From Nocardioidaceae bacterium (GTDB taxonomy: Bacteria > Actinomycetota > Actinomycetes > Propionibacteriales > Nocardioidaceae), in the NCBI GenBank assembly GCA_030447865.1, contig JAUJOD010000001.1, forward strand, positions 792,909 to 856,908: a stretch of DNA of 64,000 bases, given 5' to 3'. Below the pieces are notes generated by a model that saw only the letters and a list, made by a program, of their open reading frames with translations, ran no database searches and was not told the origin of the DNA. Below are positions 62,137 through 64,000 of the stretch, piece by piece. Made by a program: the position numbers and the translations under genes. Within the stretch, counting starts at the first letter, position 1, and each line of letters opens with the position of its first letter.

Positions 62137-63288
62137 ATGAGTCCCGCGGACTGGGCGAGCAAGGACTTCTACCAGGTTTTGGGCGTGTCCAAGGCCGCCA
62201 CGGCCGATGACATCAAGAAGGCCTACCGAAAGCTCGCGCGCGCGAACCACCCCGACTCCCGACCCGGTGACACCGCCGCGGAGGAGCGCTTCAAGTCGAT
62301 CTCTGAGGCCTACTCGGTGCTGTCCGACCCCGACAAGCGCAAGGAGTACGACGAGCAGCGGACGTTGTTCGGCTCCGGCCGGTTCCGGCCTCCCCGGCCG
62401 GGCCAGCAGGGCGGCTACGACTTCTCCGACCTGTTCGCCGGGCAAGCCGGTGGCGGCAGCTTCTCCGACCTCTTCGGCGGCGTGTTCGGCGGCGGCACTC
62501 GGACTCGGTCGACGCAGGCGCGGCGCGGCCAAGACGTCGAATCGGAGACATCGCTGACGTTTGATCAGGCGCTCGAGGGGCTGACCGTTGCCCTCCAACT
62601 GAGCAGCGACGCGGCCTGCCGGGCCTGCTCGGGCACGGGTGCGCGCGCCGGCACGCTGCCGCACGTATGCCCGAACTGCGAGGGCTCGGGGATGCAGACC
62701 TCGAGTCAAGGTGGCGTTTTCGCGATGACCGAGCCGTGCCGGGAGTGCCTGGGCCGCGGCCTGGTCGTCGACGACCCCTGTCCGGTGTGCCACGGCTCCG
62801 GCCGGGGCGTGTCAACCCGCACGATCCAGGCCCGCATCCCGGCCGGGGTCAAGGACGGCCAGCGGATCCGGCTGCGTGGCAAGGGCGCCCCCGGCGAGCG
62901 CGGCGGTCCCCCCGGCGACCTCTACGTCACCGTGCACGTAGCGCCACACCCGATTTTCGGCCGCAAGGGCGACAACCTGACGATCACAGTGCCCGTCCGG
63001 TTCGACGAGGCAGCGCTGGGCGCCGACATCGCCGTACCGACCCTTGCCGGCGGAACCGTGACGCTGAAGGTGCCGCCAGGCACACCGAACGGGCGGACGT
63101 TCCGGGTCAAGGGGCGCGGCGCTCCACGGCGCGACGGCACCAAGGGCGACCTGCTGGTGACCGTCGAGGTGGAGACGCCGACCTCCCTCGACGAGGCGTC
63201 CCGCGCAGCCGTCGAAGCGTTCCGGGCCGCATCCAACGGCCACGACCCGCGTGCCGGCCTGTTGAGGGGAGCCCGCAGTCATGGCTAG
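62137..63288 (+). CDS. dnaJ: Chaperone protein DnaJ
   Basis: A 383-residue Hsp40. J domain with [20 protein letters not shown] and the HPD motif, a Gly/Phe region ([16 protein letters not shown]), four CxxCxGxG zinc motifs ([32 protein letters not shown]) and the C-terminal substrate domain. This is the DnaJ1 type found next to hspR in actinobacteria. Overlaps hspR by 8 bp. Confidence 0.97.
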   Translation: MSPADWASKDFYQVLGVSKAATADDIKKAYRKLARANHPDSRPGDTAAEERFKSISEAYSVLSDPDKRKEYDEQRTLFGSGRFRPPRPGQQGGYDFSDLFAGQAGGGSFSDLFGGVFGGGTRTRSTQARRGQDVESETSLTFDQALEGLTVALQLSSDAACRACSGTGARAGTLPHVCPNCEGSGMQTSSQGGVFAMTEPCRECLGRGLVVDDPCPVCHGSGRGVSTRTIQARIPAGVKDGQRIRLRGKGAPGERGGPPGDLYVTVHVAPHPIFGRKGDNLTITVPVRFDEAALGADIAVPTLAGGTVTLKVPPGTPNGRTFRVKGRGAPRRDGTKGDLLVTVEVETPTSLDEASRAAVEAFRAASNGHDPRAGLLRGARSHG

Positions 63289-63700
63289 AGCGCCAGTGCG
63301 CTTCGACGTCGACAACGACGATGCGCCGGTCTTCGTCATCAGCGTGGCAGCTGAGCTGACCGGGATGCACCCGCAGACCCTGCGCGGCTACGACCGGATG
63401 GGACTGGTGAGCCCCGGGCGGGCGGAGGGCGGCGGGCGCCGCTACTCCCTGCGCGACATCGCGATGCTACGGGCGGTCGCCGACCTGACGTCGGCGGGCA
63501 TCGGCATCGAGGGTGTACGCCGCATCCTCGAGCTAGAGAACCAGGTCAGCGCACTGCAGTCGCGGATCACTGAGCTGGAAGCCGAGCTGGTCGAGACCGC
63601 GCGCGCCTCGCTGCCGAACCTCCCGGTGCTCCGGTCGGGTACTGCCGTCACCCGATGGCGGCCGACGCAACCTTCCCGAACCACGAACAGACGCACGTAA
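63281..63700 (+). CDS. hspR: MerR-family heat-shock repressor HspR
   Basis: A 139-residue repressor: [20 protein letters not shown] and [20 protein letters not shown] form the MerR HTH, followed by [20 protein letters not shown] and a short coiled coil [20 protein letters not shown]. It binds the HAIR elements with DnaK as co-repressor. The C-terminal tail [15 protein letters not shown] is basic. Confidence 0.95.
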   Translation: MARAPVRFDVDNDDAPVFVISVAAELTGMHPQTLRGYDRMGLVSPGRAEGGGRRYSLRDIAMLRAVADLTSAGIGIEGVRRILELENQVSALQSRITELEAELVETARASLPNLPVLRSGTAVTRWRPTQPSRTTNRRT

Positions 63701-63716
63701 AGGACACAGAGATCCG

Positions 63717-64000
63717 ATGGACGCCAACAAGTTCACCCGACGTAGCCAGGAGGCGCTAGGGGCGGCGATCGAGCTCGCCACCACGGCGGGCAACCCGGCT
63801 GTTGAACCGGTGCACCTGCTGTCGGCACTCCTGGCCCAACCCGACGGCATTTCCGGCGCTCTACTGCGGGCGGTGGGGGTCGAGCCGGCGACTGTCGCCG
63901 ACCGGGCCACCGACCTGCGGCGCAGACTGCCCGCAGCAGCCGGCTCGACCGTATCCTCGCCGTCGTACGCCCGCGCCACGATCTTGACCCTGACCGCTGC
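63717..64000 (+). CDS. clpB: ATP-dependent chaperone ClpB, N-terminal part (cut by right edge)
   Basis: The first 94 residues: MDANKFTRRSQEALGAAIEL, then PVHLLSALLAQPDGISGALL and VGVEPATVADRATDLRRRLP. This is the ClpN repeat domain of ClpB; the AAA+ modules lie outside the window. It follows hspR by 16 bp, completing the HspR-regulated operon. Confidence 0.93.
   Translation, partial: MDANKFTRRSQEALGAAIELATTAGNPAVEPVHLLSALLAQPDGISGALLRAVGVEPATVADRATDLRRRLPAAAGSTVSSPSYARATILTLTA

Overview
The window comes from a high-GC actinobacterium, plausibly of the Nocardioidaceae/Propionibacteriales type, although no rRNA or marker gene is present to fix this. Evidence: many GTG/TTG starts, 4-bp stop/start overlaps, a dnaK-grpE-dnaJ-hspR-clpB order with two HAIR operators, and a hut cluster of actinobacterial type (M20 hydrolase plus HutF instead of classical HutG).

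Layout. 1-13 kb is housekeeping: a nuclease-type gene cut by the left edge, a small membrane protein, an Rrf2 regulator, a three-gene GT2/GtrA/polytopic-membrane-protein glycosylation operon (minus strand), a chorismate mutase/aminotransferase V/SDR operon, several small enzymes (two with frameshifts) and SelO. 12-40 kb is an accessory catabolic region. On the minus strand: cyclase, gamma-carbonic-anhydrase-like protein, glycerate kinase. On the plus strand: a zinc dehydrogenase, a three-subunit molybdenum hydroxylase, a decayed IS256-family element, a UPF0261/Tm-1-like protein, a BKACE-family enzyme and two GntR-FCD regulators. Then come a transaldolase-like protein, a minus-strand operon (ADH, SDR, metallo-beta-lactamase fold), a complete branched-chain-type ABC importer, and a split PEP-synthase-like dikinase (swivelling-His subunit plus ATP-grasp subunit) followed by an FAA hydrolase, an ABM-fold protein and a histidine phosphatase. 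Remnants of aldehyde dehydrogenases lie at 25.4 and 39.9 kb.

The accessory region looks like one regulon. A palindromic element, consensus CGATTATCGAT, occurs in six intergenic spots: 14.58, 14.75, 24.58, 29.75, 29.97 and 35.17 kb (the last inside a perfect 20-bp palindrome). Each lies upstream of one of the catabolic transcription units or of a GntR regulator. My reading is that a solute taken up by the ABC importer is phosphorylated by the dikinase and processed by the Mo hydroxylase, dehydrogenases, BKACE and FAA enzymes. The substrate cannot be read from the sequence. This is the best candidate for an undescribed system in the window.

40-64 kb returns to core functions: a TetR/MFS pair sharing a 30-bp operator, tRNA-Gly(CCC), an RHH/DUF4097 pair, a membrane-bound Fe-S reductase, an IclR regulator, histidine utilisation (hutH, hutU, M20 hydrolase, hutF, hutI), an MMPL transporter with a divergent double-MarR regulator, and the HspR-controlled chaperone operon, cut by the right edge within clpB.
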